From NCBI GenBank assembly GCA_028717985.1, contig JAQUMS010000011.1:1-12253 (forward strand): 12,253 nucleotides of DNA, written 5' to 3'. Source of the stretch: Candidatus Omnitrophota bacterium. Its GTDB lineage: Bacteria > Omnitrophota > Gorgyraeia > Gygaellales > Profunditerraquicolaceae. Below, one piece after another: positions 7,056-12,253 of this stretch. How positions within the stretch are numbered: position 1 is the stretch's first letter; the number at the start of each line of letters is the position of its first letter. The position numbers and the translations under genes were made by a program. Under the pieces are notes generated by a model. That model was not told the DNA's origin. It saw only the letters and a list, made by a program, of their open reading frames with translations, and searched no databases.

Positions 7056-7766
7056 ATGAATCTCATTGAGTTTGATTTCCAAAAGTCGAATCTTTTTCAG
7101 CATATGCCGTTGTTTGACGAGATTTCGTATGCCGGGCATAATGAGGACAAGGTCCGCCACTATAAAGCAGTACACGAAGGCCAGGTCTGTGATATTTTGT
7201 CATTAAATTTTATCCGGGATGATGAAAAAGTCCTCTGGGACGCGGTGGAGGATTTTGTAAAGCGCAGTACGATCAATGCCGCTGACAGCGTGCGCGGCGT
7301 TTATATTTTTGACCTGCTGACTATTGATATACACAAAGAAATTAAGACATTCAAGCATTCGGAGCTTTCCACCGTCATTGTAAACGTGGCTAGAACATTG
7401 GCTCCGGAAGAAATAACGATGATTAAGTATTCTTCTGTTTACGCGCTCATTCAGAAAACTCTTGTTACTGATTGGGGAAAAATCACCTTTAAAACCGCGG
7501 TGAATGTGTTTAAAGATAAGCCGGAGTATTTAGACCTGCTTATCAAACAGCTTTTGAAGGATTATATTTTTCCCCGTAATCCGGTCATTCTTTTATTGAA
7601 CGATCTCAGCCAGAATCCCATCTTTGATCTTCAAAATGAAACACAGCAGGTACGGATAAAAAAAATTATATCCAATCTTATCCCTAATTCAATCGATTTT
7701 ATCCCTGAAGTCTATATTCAGGACAAGAATGGTGCGCGGGAGCTTCTTTCCGGGTCTAAGCTTTAG
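7056..7766 (+). CDS. Protein of unknown function, 236 residues
   Basis: I cannot assign a family. The protein has no signal peptide, no membrane helix and no cysteine motif (a single Cys at about residue 45). It seems to be alpha/beta at the N-terminus (strands around RGVYIFDLLTIDIH) and mainly helical from about residue 100 on, with a hydrophobic stretch IFPRNPVILLLNDLSQNP near 171-188. It therefore looks like a soluble cytosolic protein. The ATG at 7056 is the first start after the in-frame TGA at 7023-7025; the only purine-rich ribosome site (AAAAAAGGAT, 7031-7040) is about 15 bases away, longer than usual. It stands 54 bp after the antitoxin and 40 bp before a small membrane protein gene that has its own strong ribosome site. 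Base composition matches the right half of the window more than the toxin-antitoxin region, so it probably belongs to the resident genome. Confidence 0.72.
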   Translation: MNLIEFDFQKSNLFQHMPLFDEISYAGHNEDKVRHYKAVHEGQVCDILSLNFIRDDEKVLWDAVEDFVKRSTINAADSVRGVYIFDLLTIDIHKEIKTFKHSELSTVIVNVARTLAPEEITMIKYSSVYALIQKTLVTDWGKITFKTAVNVFKDKPEYLDLLIKQLLKDYIFPRNPVILLLNDLSQNPIFDLQNETQQVRIKKIISNLIPNSIDFIPEVYIQDKNGARELLSGSKL

Positions 7767-7806
7767 TTTTCAAGAGCGCGAATACTATTAAAAAAAGGAG
7801 ATAAAA

Positions 7807-8058
7807 ATGATGAATTTAATCACAAGTACGCCGCTTGTTTTAATTTTGTTTTCTATTGTGGGCATAGTGATCGGCTTGTTTATTTTCTGTAAGCCGGAGC
7901 TGGCTATTGAGATCCAAAGGAAGTTTTATGAAAAGATCAATTGGCGTATGGAGCCTATTTCCATGAAAAAAGAGATCCGTAATACTAAAATAATGGGTGT
8001 GTTTTTAGTGGTGGTTTCGATAGCTACGATGGTATGCTATTTTTTAAAAATTAAATAA
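7807..8058 (+). CDS. Small membrane protein with two transmembrane helices
   Basis: This 83-residue protein has helix 1 at about 9-28 (LVLILFSIVGIVIGLFIF) and helix 2 at about 63-80 (MGVFLVVVSIATMVCYFL), joined by a charged 34-residue loop with IEIQRKFYEKINWRMEP. The Glu/Lys/Arg-rich loop would be cytoplasmic if both termini face outward, or the hairpin could be inverted; charge is too balanced to decide. The ribosome site AAGGAG (7795-7800) sits seven bases before the ATG, which is strong evidence for translation. I know no function; it may be an inner-membrane accessory protein. It is followed after 25 bp by the acetolactate decarboxylase gene. Confidence 0.72.
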   Translation: MMNLITSTPLVLILFSIVGIVIGLFIFCKPELAIEIQRKFYEKINWRMEPISMKKEIRNTKIMGVFLVVVSIATMVCYFLKIK

Positions 8059-8083
8059 ACGATAGTCCTACTTTTAAGGCGGG

Positions 8084-8881
8084 ATGAAGATGTTTAAAAA
8101 GATTATGTACGCGTTTGCGGTTTTTATTTTTTCTTGCGGTATTGCCGCTGGTTGCGCTTGTGCGCGTCCTGTAGTATATCAGGATACGCTGTATCAGGTT
8201 TCTACTATTAATGCTCTGATGGAAGGCGTGTTGGATGGGGGCGAGACTATTGAGGGGCTCAGGCACAAGGGGGATTTCGGGATCGGCACGTTTGAAGGGT
8301 TGGATGGGGAAATGGTGGGATTAGACGGGGAATTTTACCAGGTTAAGGCTGACGGAAAAGTTTATCAGGCCGGAGATACTGTTAAGGTGCCGTTTGCCAA
8401 CGTTAAATTTTTTAAGACAAATAAAGACTTTTCTATTGATAAAGAAACTGACTTTGAGCATCTGAAAGAGTGGATTTCTCAAAGGATGGGAAGTAAGAAT
8501 ATTTTTTACGCGGTTAAGATAACCGGAAAGTTTTCCTATGTGAAAACCCGTTCTGTCCCAAAACAGGAAAAACCTTATGTTTCCCTTATGGAAGCGGTAA
8601 AATCCCAAAAGGTGTTTGAACTGCACGATGTGGAAGGCACAGTCGTGGGATTTTATTTCCCGGAGTATGTGAAGGGGGTAAATATGCCGGGGTTTCATTT
8701 TCATTTCCTGTCCTTGGGCAAAGACGCCGGCGGACATGTGTTGGATTGTGTTGCAAGAAATGTTACTGTTGAGATCGATGAGACCAATGAGTTTGATATG
8801 AATGTGCCGCTGAACAATGATTTTTCCAAAGCTGATTTCTCTAAAGATAATCGGCAAGCGCTGGAAAAAGCGGAGAAATAG
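8084..8881 (+). CDS. budA: Alpha-acetolactate decarboxylase with signal peptide, probably exported
   Basis: The enzyme converts (S)-2-acetolactate to (R)-acetoin and CO2 (EC 4.1.1.5). The family core is clear: LRHKGDFGIGTFEGLDGEMVGLDG (59-82) and PGFHFHFLSLGKDAGGHVLDC (202-222). Metal ligands H205, H207 and H218 show the H-x-H-x10-H spacing of the Brevibacillus enzyme (recalled as 194, 196, 207). E76, R156 and E264 fall at the offsets expected for its Glu65, Arg145 and Glu253, so the active site looks complete; E264 is the second-last residue. The N-terminus (1-27) is basic, then hydrophobic, then AAGCAC: a signal peptide, with C24 a possible lipobox cysteine though the -3 residue is Ala, not Leu. 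No acetolactate synthase or butanediol dehydrogenase gene is in view, which is odd for an acetoin route. The start follows AAGGCGGG; ATG at 8090 is a near-equal alternative. The gene symbol (also alsD) rests on family alone. Confidence 0.93.
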   Translation: MKMFKKIMYAFAVFIFSCGIAAGCACARPVVYQDTLYQVSTINALMEGVLDGGETIEGLRHKGDFGIGTFEGLDGEMVGLDGEFYQVKADGKVYQAGDTVKVPFANVKFFKTNKDFSIDKETDFEHLKEWISQRMGSKNIFYAVKITGKFSYVKTRSVPKQEKPYVSLMEAVKSQKVFELHDVEGTVVGFYFPEYVKGVNMPGFHFHFLSLGKDAGGHVLDCVARNVTVEIDETNEFDMNVPLNNDFSKADFSKDNRQALEKAEK

Positions 8882-8898
8882 AACTAAGGGCTATCACT

Positions 8899-9228
8899 AT
8901 GGCGACTTTATCCCACGGAAATATATTCGCGCGCTTGCCGCGGATAAAAAACAAAGAAATATTTCAGGAACTGGTGAAGAATAAGAAGTTTTTGCTGGAA
9001 AGGATTATTTCTCTGGGGCAGAAAACGCCTGAAGGCCGGTGGCTGAAGGAAAGCCGGGATGAGTGGGTGATTGTGTTGAAGGGAAATGCGGTTTTGCGAT
9101 TTCAGGACAGGAAAGAACTTATGAAATTAAAGGCGGGAGATTATGTTTTGATCCTTAAGAATACGCGGCACCGGGTTGAATGGACGAGTTCCAATCGAAA
9201 GACCGTATGGTTAGCGCTTCATTTTTAG
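8899..9228 (+). CDS. Small cupin-fold protein
   Basis: A 109-residue single-domain cupin. LKESRDEWVIVLKGNAVLRF (49-68) is the first cupin motif, with E55 in the position of the usual metal-binding Glu/His cluster, and KAGDYVLILKNTRHRVEWTS (78-97) the second, with G80 and H91; it ends WLALHF as in the many small cupins that end WLAvH-x. The metal set appears reduced (E55, H91, perhaps R53), so either a metal-independent sensor or a small lyase/isomerase role is possible and neither can be chosen. AAGGG at 8886-8890 is the ribosome site. It starts 17 bp after the decarboxylase stop and is probably co-transcribed with it, but a joint pathway is not implied by the sequence. Confidence 0.86.
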   Translation: MATLSHGNIFARLPRIKNKEIFQELVKNKKFLLERIISLGQKTPEGRWLKESRDEWVIVLKGNAVLRFQDRKELMKLKAGDYVLILKNTRHRVEWTSSNRKTVWLALHF

Positions 9229-9235
9229 AAAAATT

Positions 9236-9266
9236 AAATAACTGCTGCTGACGGTAAAAGTTATTT
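9236..9266 (+). other. Weak intergenic hairpin
   Basis: AAATAACT (9236-9243) can pair with AGTTATTT (9259-9266) over 8 bp around a 15-nt loop between the cupin and DUF1353 genes. It is AU-rich and has no clean U-tract, so it is at most an inefficient terminator or processing site. Confidence 0.25.
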
Positions 9267-9286
9267 CTGTCCGGAAGGAAAATACT

Positions 9287-9703
9287 ATGGCGGTATATAT
9301 TTACTGCATAAAATCAGATTATCGGTATCAATCTTCAATAACAGGAAGAAGTTTTGAAAATGAATGGATGAAGCTTGAGAAAGACGGTGCAGTTACTATA
9401 AAAGGCACACATTATAAGGGGTATTCCTGGGATGGGTGTAGTCCCAAGTTTAAAATAGGGGATATTTACGTAGGGACGTGGGAGGCGGTGTTATGTACCG
9501 GGACCGGGTTTAGTAAAACATATTATGCTTCCTTGGTTCATGATGTGTTTTATCAATTCAGCAAAAAAGTCAGCAGTTTTGTGAAACGCAAGGAAGTAGA
9601 TAAGGAATTCTACGCTATTTTAAAGAGGGATGGCTTCAGGTTTGCCAAACTGTATTATACGGCAGTGCGGCTTTTTGGATGGATATTCTGGAATAAACGG
9701 TAG
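9287..9703 (+). CDS. DUF1353 family protein
   Basis: The pattern YSWDGCSPKF (46-55), LVHDVFYQF (83-91), RKEVDKEFYAILKRDGF (101-117) and YYTAVRLFGW (123-132) matches DUF1353: a W-D-G-x-S-P loop, an LxHD-x2-Y motif, an R-x3-D-x2-F motif and a terminal aromatic helix. H85, D86, R101 and D105 are the conserved polar residues and may form a site. The family occurs in tailed phages and also widely in bacterial chromosomes; its function is not established. At 138 residues it is normal length. GGAAGG about nine bases before the ATG serves as ribosome site. No other phage gene is near, so this is better read as a resident single gene than as a prophage remnant. Confidence 0.82.
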   Translation: MAVYIYCIKSDYRYQSSITGRSFENEWMKLEKDGAVTIKGTHYKGYSWDGCSPKFKIGDIYVGTWEAVLCTGTGFSKTYYASLVHDVFYQFSKKVSSFVKRKEVDKEFYAILKRDGFRFAKLYYTAVRLFGWIFWNKR

Positions 9704-9729
9704 AAGCCGGGGGAAGGGAAAGATTGTTT

Positions 9730-9759
9730 TTGACTTCGAAGAATCGGTAGTAGTATAAT
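9730..9759 (+). promoter_or_regulatory. Near-consensus sigma-70-type promoter for the slipin gene
   Basis: The hexamers are TTGACT (9730-9735) and TATAAT (9754-9759) with an 18-bp spacer, giving a start near 9766 and a leader of about 190 nt. The -10 box lies at the centre of the 15-bp inverted repeat GTAGTATAATACTAC (9750-9764), which could be a repressor site. Confidence 0.72.
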
Positions 9760-9764
9760 ACTAC
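9750..9764. repeat. 15-bp inverted repeat over the -10 box
   Basis: GTAGTAT-A-ATACTAC is a perfect 7+1+7 inverted repeat centred at 9757. It overlaps TATAAT, so a dimeric regulator bound here would compete with polymerase. Confidence 0.5.
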
Positions 9765-9800
9765 GTCGGCGTGTTAATGATAACCAAGAGTAACTGTCGG

Positions 9801-9939
9801 AGTTGTTAAGGAATACTCCTTGCGTAAACATTCCGAAAATCTCTACGATATTTTCGGAATACGCTGCGGAGTTAATTCCTGCCTGCCGGCCGGCAGGCGC
9901 CCAAACAACTTATGATCGTAAACTCCATAAGTTGTGGGC
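9801..9939 (+). ncRNA. Structured 5' leader of the slipin mRNA: three abutting hairpins
   Basis: Stem A (9809-9880) is a long interrupted hairpin: 9809-9814 with 9875-9880, 9815-9819 with 9868-9872, 9822-9825 with 9861-9864, and a perfect 11-bp top stem ATTCCGAAAAT (9830-9840) with ATTTTCGGAAT (9850-9860) around a 9-nt loop. Stem B is GCCTGCC/GGCAGGC (9881-9898). Stem C pairs GCCC (9899-9902) and ACAACTTATG (9905-9914) with CATAAGTTGT (9926-9935) and GGGC (9936-9939). No base separates A from B or B from C. AGTTGTT (9801-9807) can instead pair with AACAACT (9904-9910), breaking stem C, so two folds compete. Stem C ends six bases before the ribosome site at 9945-9952. No U-tract follows, so control, if any, would act on translation or mRNA stability. 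I cannot match it to a known riboswitch; a small non-coding mobile element is an alternative. Confidence 0.55.
9881..9898. repeat. 18-bp GC-rich perfect palindrome
   Basis: GCCTGCCGGCCGGCAGGC is identical to its reverse complement. It is far more GC-rich than its surroundings and has the look of a dispersed palindromic element. Confidence 0.7.
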
Positions 9940-9944
9940 TCATT

Positions 9945-9952
9945 AAAGGAGG
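9945..9952 (+). promoter_or_regulatory. Very strong ribosome binding site of the slipin gene
   Basis: AAAGGAGG lies six bases before the ATG at 9959, an almost full anti-16S complement, and directly after leader hairpin C. Confidence 0.8.
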
Positions 9953-9958
9953 GGAGAT

Positions 9959-10717
9959 ATGTTTTTTATTGTTCCATTGGTTGTTATTTTTTTCGTATTA
10001 TCAGTCAGAATCATTCAGCAGTATGAGACCGGAGTTATTTTTCAGCTCGGGAAATATTCAAGGACCCTTCAGCCGGGATTAAATTTTATTATCCCGCTTA
10101 TTGAATACTCCAGAGTTATTGACATGAGGATCTCTACCAATGATATTCCCAAACAGCAGGTGATCACCAAGGATAATGTGCCTGTTTCCATTAACGGCGT
10201 TGTGTATTACAAAGTCGTGGATGCGCAGACCGCAGTCATTAAAGTTCAGAGCTATATGTACGCGGTTTCGCAATACGCTCAGGCGGCTTTGAGAGACGTG
10301 GTAGGCGGGATGACGCTGGATGATCTTTTGGCGGAACGGCAGAAAATCGGCGATGAGATTGAAGTGATAATCCAAAAAGCGGCGGCCTCATGGGGGCTTG
10401 AAGTTACTGCGATCAAGATCCAGGATGTGGATATGCCTGAAGAATTGAAGAAGATGATGTCCAGGCAGGCGTCGGCTGAAAGAGAAAAACGGGCTACTAT
10501 TACAAAGGCTGAAGGGGATAAACTGGCGGCATTCAACCTCGCGGAAGCGGCACACACTATGTCCCAGTCTCCGGGAGCTATGCAGTTAAGGACACTTCAG
10601 ACTATAGACGGGCTTGGACCAACGGCATCCAATACGGTTGTGCTGGCGGTTCCTGTTGACGTTATGGAATTGGTCAGAGGAATAACAACACAGATTACGG
10701 AAAAAAAGAAGGAATAA
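9959..10717 (+). CDS. Slipin: SPFH/Band 7 membrane-anchored protein (stomatin/prohibitin relative)
   Basis: One N-terminal hydrophobic anchor (1-15, FFIVPLVVIFFVLSV) is followed by the typical slipin opening QQYETGVIFQLGKYSRTLQPGLNFIIPLIE (20-49), the SPFH domain with RISTNDIPKQQVITKDNVPVSINGVVYYKV (57-86) and LRDVVGGMTLDDLLAERQKI (111-130), and then a charged coiled coil (about 160-205, ASAEREKRATITKAEGDKLA). Slipins form large ring assemblies in the membrane and scaffold or regulate membrane proteins. Length (252) is normal. Bacterial slipin genes usually sit beside an NfeD gene; none is next to this one in the window (DUF1353 before, MATE after). It is transcribed from its own promoter at 9730 with the long structured leader, and ends in the terminator at 10739, so it is probably a single-gene unit. 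Confidence 0.94.
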   Translation: MFFIVPLVVIFFVLSVRIIQQYETGVIFQLGKYSRTLQPGLNFIIPLIEYSRVIDMRISTNDIPKQQVITKDNVPVSINGVVYYKVVDAQTAVIKVQSYMYAVSQYAQAALRDVVGGMTLDDLLAERQKIGDEIEVIIQKAAASWGLEVTAIKIQDVDMPEELKKMMSRQASAEREKRATITKAEGDKLAAFNLAEAAHTMSQSPGAMQLRTLQTIDGLGPTASNTVVLAVPVDVMELVRGITTQITEKKKE

Positions 10718-10738
10718 AAAATATACTGATACAGGGAG

Positions 10739-10778
10739 AACGCGGTTTATTGAGTAATCGGTAAACCGCGTTTTTTTT
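10739..10778 (+). terminator. Intrinsic terminator after the slipin gene
   Basis: AACGCGGTTTA (10739-10749) pairs perfectly with TAAACCGCGTT (10762-10772), 11 bp around a 12-nt loop, with eight Ts at 10771-10778. It begins 21 bp after the slipin stop. Confidence 0.92.
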
Positions 10779-10792
10779 GATAGAGGAATTAG

Positions 10793-12223
10793 ATGAAGAA
10801 ATTAAATAAACATACACACAGGCGCGGCGGGCTGAGGGAAATGTTGTCTATTGCGTTGCCTATGGTGGTTTCTAATGCCTGTGACACGGTGATGGTGTTT
10901 ACCGACAGGCTTTTCCTTTCGCGTTTGAGCCCTGAATTGATGAATGCGTCTATGGCTGGGGGCCTGACATCGTTCATGCTTGAGTCGTTTTTTCTGGGGT
11001 TGGCCGGTTATACCACGGCTTTGGCGGCGCAATATCTCGGGGCGGGTAAAAAACGTTTATGTCCGGTGGTGGTTACCCAGGCGATTATTTTTTCGTGTAT
11101 CGCGTATCCGTTGATTTTATTGGCCCGTCCTCTGGCGTACCGTCTTTTTGAATTCATGGGCGTTGGGGGTGAGCAGATCGGACCGCAGAAAGTATATTTT
11201 AATATTTTGATTTACGGGGTGATAATCAGTCTCGCGCGTACGTGTTTAAGCGGTTTTTTTTCCGGGATAGGCAGAACAAGGATTGTTATGATAGCTTCTT
11301 GCACGGCGATGCTTGTCAATGTCGGGTTAAATTATTTGTTGATATACGGTAAAATGGGTTTTTCTCCATTAGGTATACGCGGAGCCGCCTATGGGACTTT
11401 ATTGGGAGGGTTAAGCGGTTTGGTTATATTGGCGCTGGCGTATTTTAGAAAAAGTATGCGCCGTGAATTCCGGATCAAAGAGTCTCTGCGTTTTGATTTT
11501 GTTATCGCGAAAAATTTGTGGAAATTTGGTTCTTCCGCAGGGTTGGAAATGTTTCTGAACCTTTTGGCGTTCAGCGCGATAGTGTTAATTTTTCATTCTC
11601 ATAATCCCGCGACCGCGACAGCCGCCACTATTGTTTTTAATTGGGATATGGTCTCATTCGTTCCTTTGATCGGGATCGAGATTGGTGTAACCAGCCTTGT
11701 GGGGCGGTGTATGGGAGCCGGAGATCCGAAAACAGCGCATGCTTCGGTAATGTCGGGATTGAAGCTGGGGTTGGTGTATTCAGCTGTTATATTAATCTTA
11801 TTCGCGGGTTTTCCGGGAAATCTGGTGGGAGTGTTCCGTCCGGATTCTGTTCACGAAGGTGTTTTTATTAGCGCTATGCCGATTGCCGTATTTATGGTGC
11901 GGCTTGCGTCCCTTTATGTGTTGGTGGAAGCGGTGCTGATTGTTTTTATCGGCGCGCTTCGTGGGGCGGGAGATACTTTTTGGGCGATGAAGACATCAGT
12001 CGCTCTTCACTGGCTCATGGCTGTGGTATTGTGGTTTATGCTGAAGAAATGGGGGACGTCGCCTGAGGCGGCGTGGAGCACGATGGTTTTTATTTTTTTA
12101 CTCTTTTCCGGTTTGGTGTTTTTGCGTTATAATAGCGGAAAGTGGAAAGATATAAAGATCGTTCATCCGGAACCGGCGGAGGCGATCACGGTGGATGTTT
12201 TTCACGAACACACTGATGTATAA
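10793..12223 (+). CDS. MATE-family multidrug/toxin efflux transporter
   Basis: The 476-residue protein has the length, twelve-helix layout and internal two-fold repeat of MATE antiporters, which expel cationic drugs or metabolites in exchange for Na+ or H+. The first half opens with LREMLSIALPMVVSNACDTVMVFTDRLFLSRLSPE (14-48), the family's helix 1 with its conserved Pro and Asp-Arg region; YTTALAAQYLGAGKK (73-87) and GIRGAAYGTLLG (about 194-205) are characteristic loop motifs, and the second half repeats them as VTSLVGRCMGAGDPKTA (301-317) and ALRGAGDTFWAMKT (388-401). It acts in the inner membrane; the substrate cannot be inferred. GAGG (10783-10786) is the ribosome site. Only 14 bp separate the upstream terminator's T-run from the ATG, so it must depend on read-through or a promoter before the terminator. 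Confidence 0.94.
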   Translation: MKKLNKHTHRRGGLREMLSIALPMVVSNACDTVMVFTDRLFLSRLSPELMNASMAGGLTSFMLESFFLGLAGYTTALAAQYLGAGKKRLCPVVVTQAIIFSCIAYPLILLARPLAYRLFEFMGVGGEQIGPQKVYFNILIYGVIISLARTCLSGFFSGIGRTRIVMIASCTAMLVNVGLNYLLIYGKMGFSPLGIRGAAYGTLLGGLSGLVILALAYFRKSMRREFRIKESLRFDFVIAKNLWKFGSSAGLEMFLNLLAFSAIVLIFHSHNPATATAATIVFNWDMVSFVPLIGIEIGVTSLVGRCMGAGDPKTAHASVMSGLKLGLVYSAVILILFAGFPGNLVGVFRPDSVHEGVFISAMPIAVFMVRLASLYVLVEAVLIVFIGALRGAGDTFWAMKTSVALHWLMAVVLWFMLKKWGTSPEAAWSTMVFIFLLFSGLVFLRYNSGKWKDIKIVHPEPAEAITVDVFHEHTDV

Positions 12224-12237
12224 CAGAACGGAAAAAG

Positions 12238-12253
12238 ATGTTTTTTAAAGACG
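12238..12253 (+). CDS. Possible start of a further gene (cut by the window edge)
   Basis: An ATG at 12238 opens MFFKD before the window ends, 14 bp after the MATE stop. The upstream purine run (CGGAAAAAG) is a mediocre ribosome site. Too little is visible to assign anything. Confidence 0.3.

Noticed and set aside
8321..8857. Long minus-strand open frame of 178 codons within the acetolactate decarboxylase gene
   Set aside because: It is antisense to a gene with complete catalytic motifs and has no ribosome site or domain of its own.
9287..9703. DUF1353 gene as evidence of a prophage
   Set aside because: No structural, lysis or integrase gene nearby; the family is also chromosomal.
9899..9939. 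Leader hairpin C as an intrinsic terminator
   Set aside because: No U-tract follows; the next bases are CTCATTAAAGGAGG, leading into the ribosome site.
10079..10557. Overlapping minus-strand open frames inside the slipin gene
   Set aside because: Shadow frames of a well conserved coding sequence; no independent support.

Overview
The window looks like a contig piece from an uncultivated, moderately AT-rich, probably Gram-negative bacterium. All supportable genes are on the + strand, with clear AG-rich ribosome binding sites and mixed ATG/GTG starts. The gene mix suggests an environmental candidate-phylum genome, perhaps Omnitrophota or another PVC relative: a Roco LRR-GTPase, lipoprotein-like acetolactate decarboxylase, a slipin, small two-helix membrane proteins, and a GC-rich palindrome of the type dispersed in such genomes. 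That taxonomic guess is weak and rests on pattern memory, not on a marker gene.

Left part (1-2576), accessory in character: the C-terminal end of a DUF2130 protein, a DUF4268 protein with an N-terminal PD-(D/E)XK-like motif (D55, E69-N-Q71), and an AT-rich, unrecognised zinc-ribbon/transmembrane protein with a receiver-like C-terminal half. Middle (2781-6232): a two-gene unit with a 4-bp ATGA overlap. It encodes a flavodoxin-fold protein with an Isf-like cysteine cluster and a 952-residue Roco protein: 23-residue LRRs, Roc GTPase, COR, a small Cys cluster and two C-terminal transmembrane helices.

Next (6244-7001) comes a HigB/HigA-type toxin-antitoxin operon. An 18-bp perfect palindrome sits inside its promoter. 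The toxin reading frame is broken by what looks like a 2-bp loss in a TA repeat, while the antitoxin is intact. Positions 7056-9703 hold single, closely spaced genes: a 236-residue protein of unknown function, a two-helix membrane protein, acetolactate decarboxylase with all expected metal ligands, a cupin and a DUF1353 protein.

Right part (9730-12253): a near-consensus promoter drives a roughly 190-nt leader that folds into three abutting hairpins with no unpaired base between them, ending just before the ribosome binding site of a slipin/SPFH gene. An intrinsic terminator follows the slipin, then a complete MATE-family transporter only 14 nt beyond the terminator U-tract. The last 16 bases may start another gene.

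Best candidates for something undescribed: the structured slipin leader, the Roco protein ending in a two-helix membrane module and coupled to a flavoprotein, and the zinc-ribbon/receiver-like membrane protein. No CRISPR array, transposase, tRNA or rRNA was seen.
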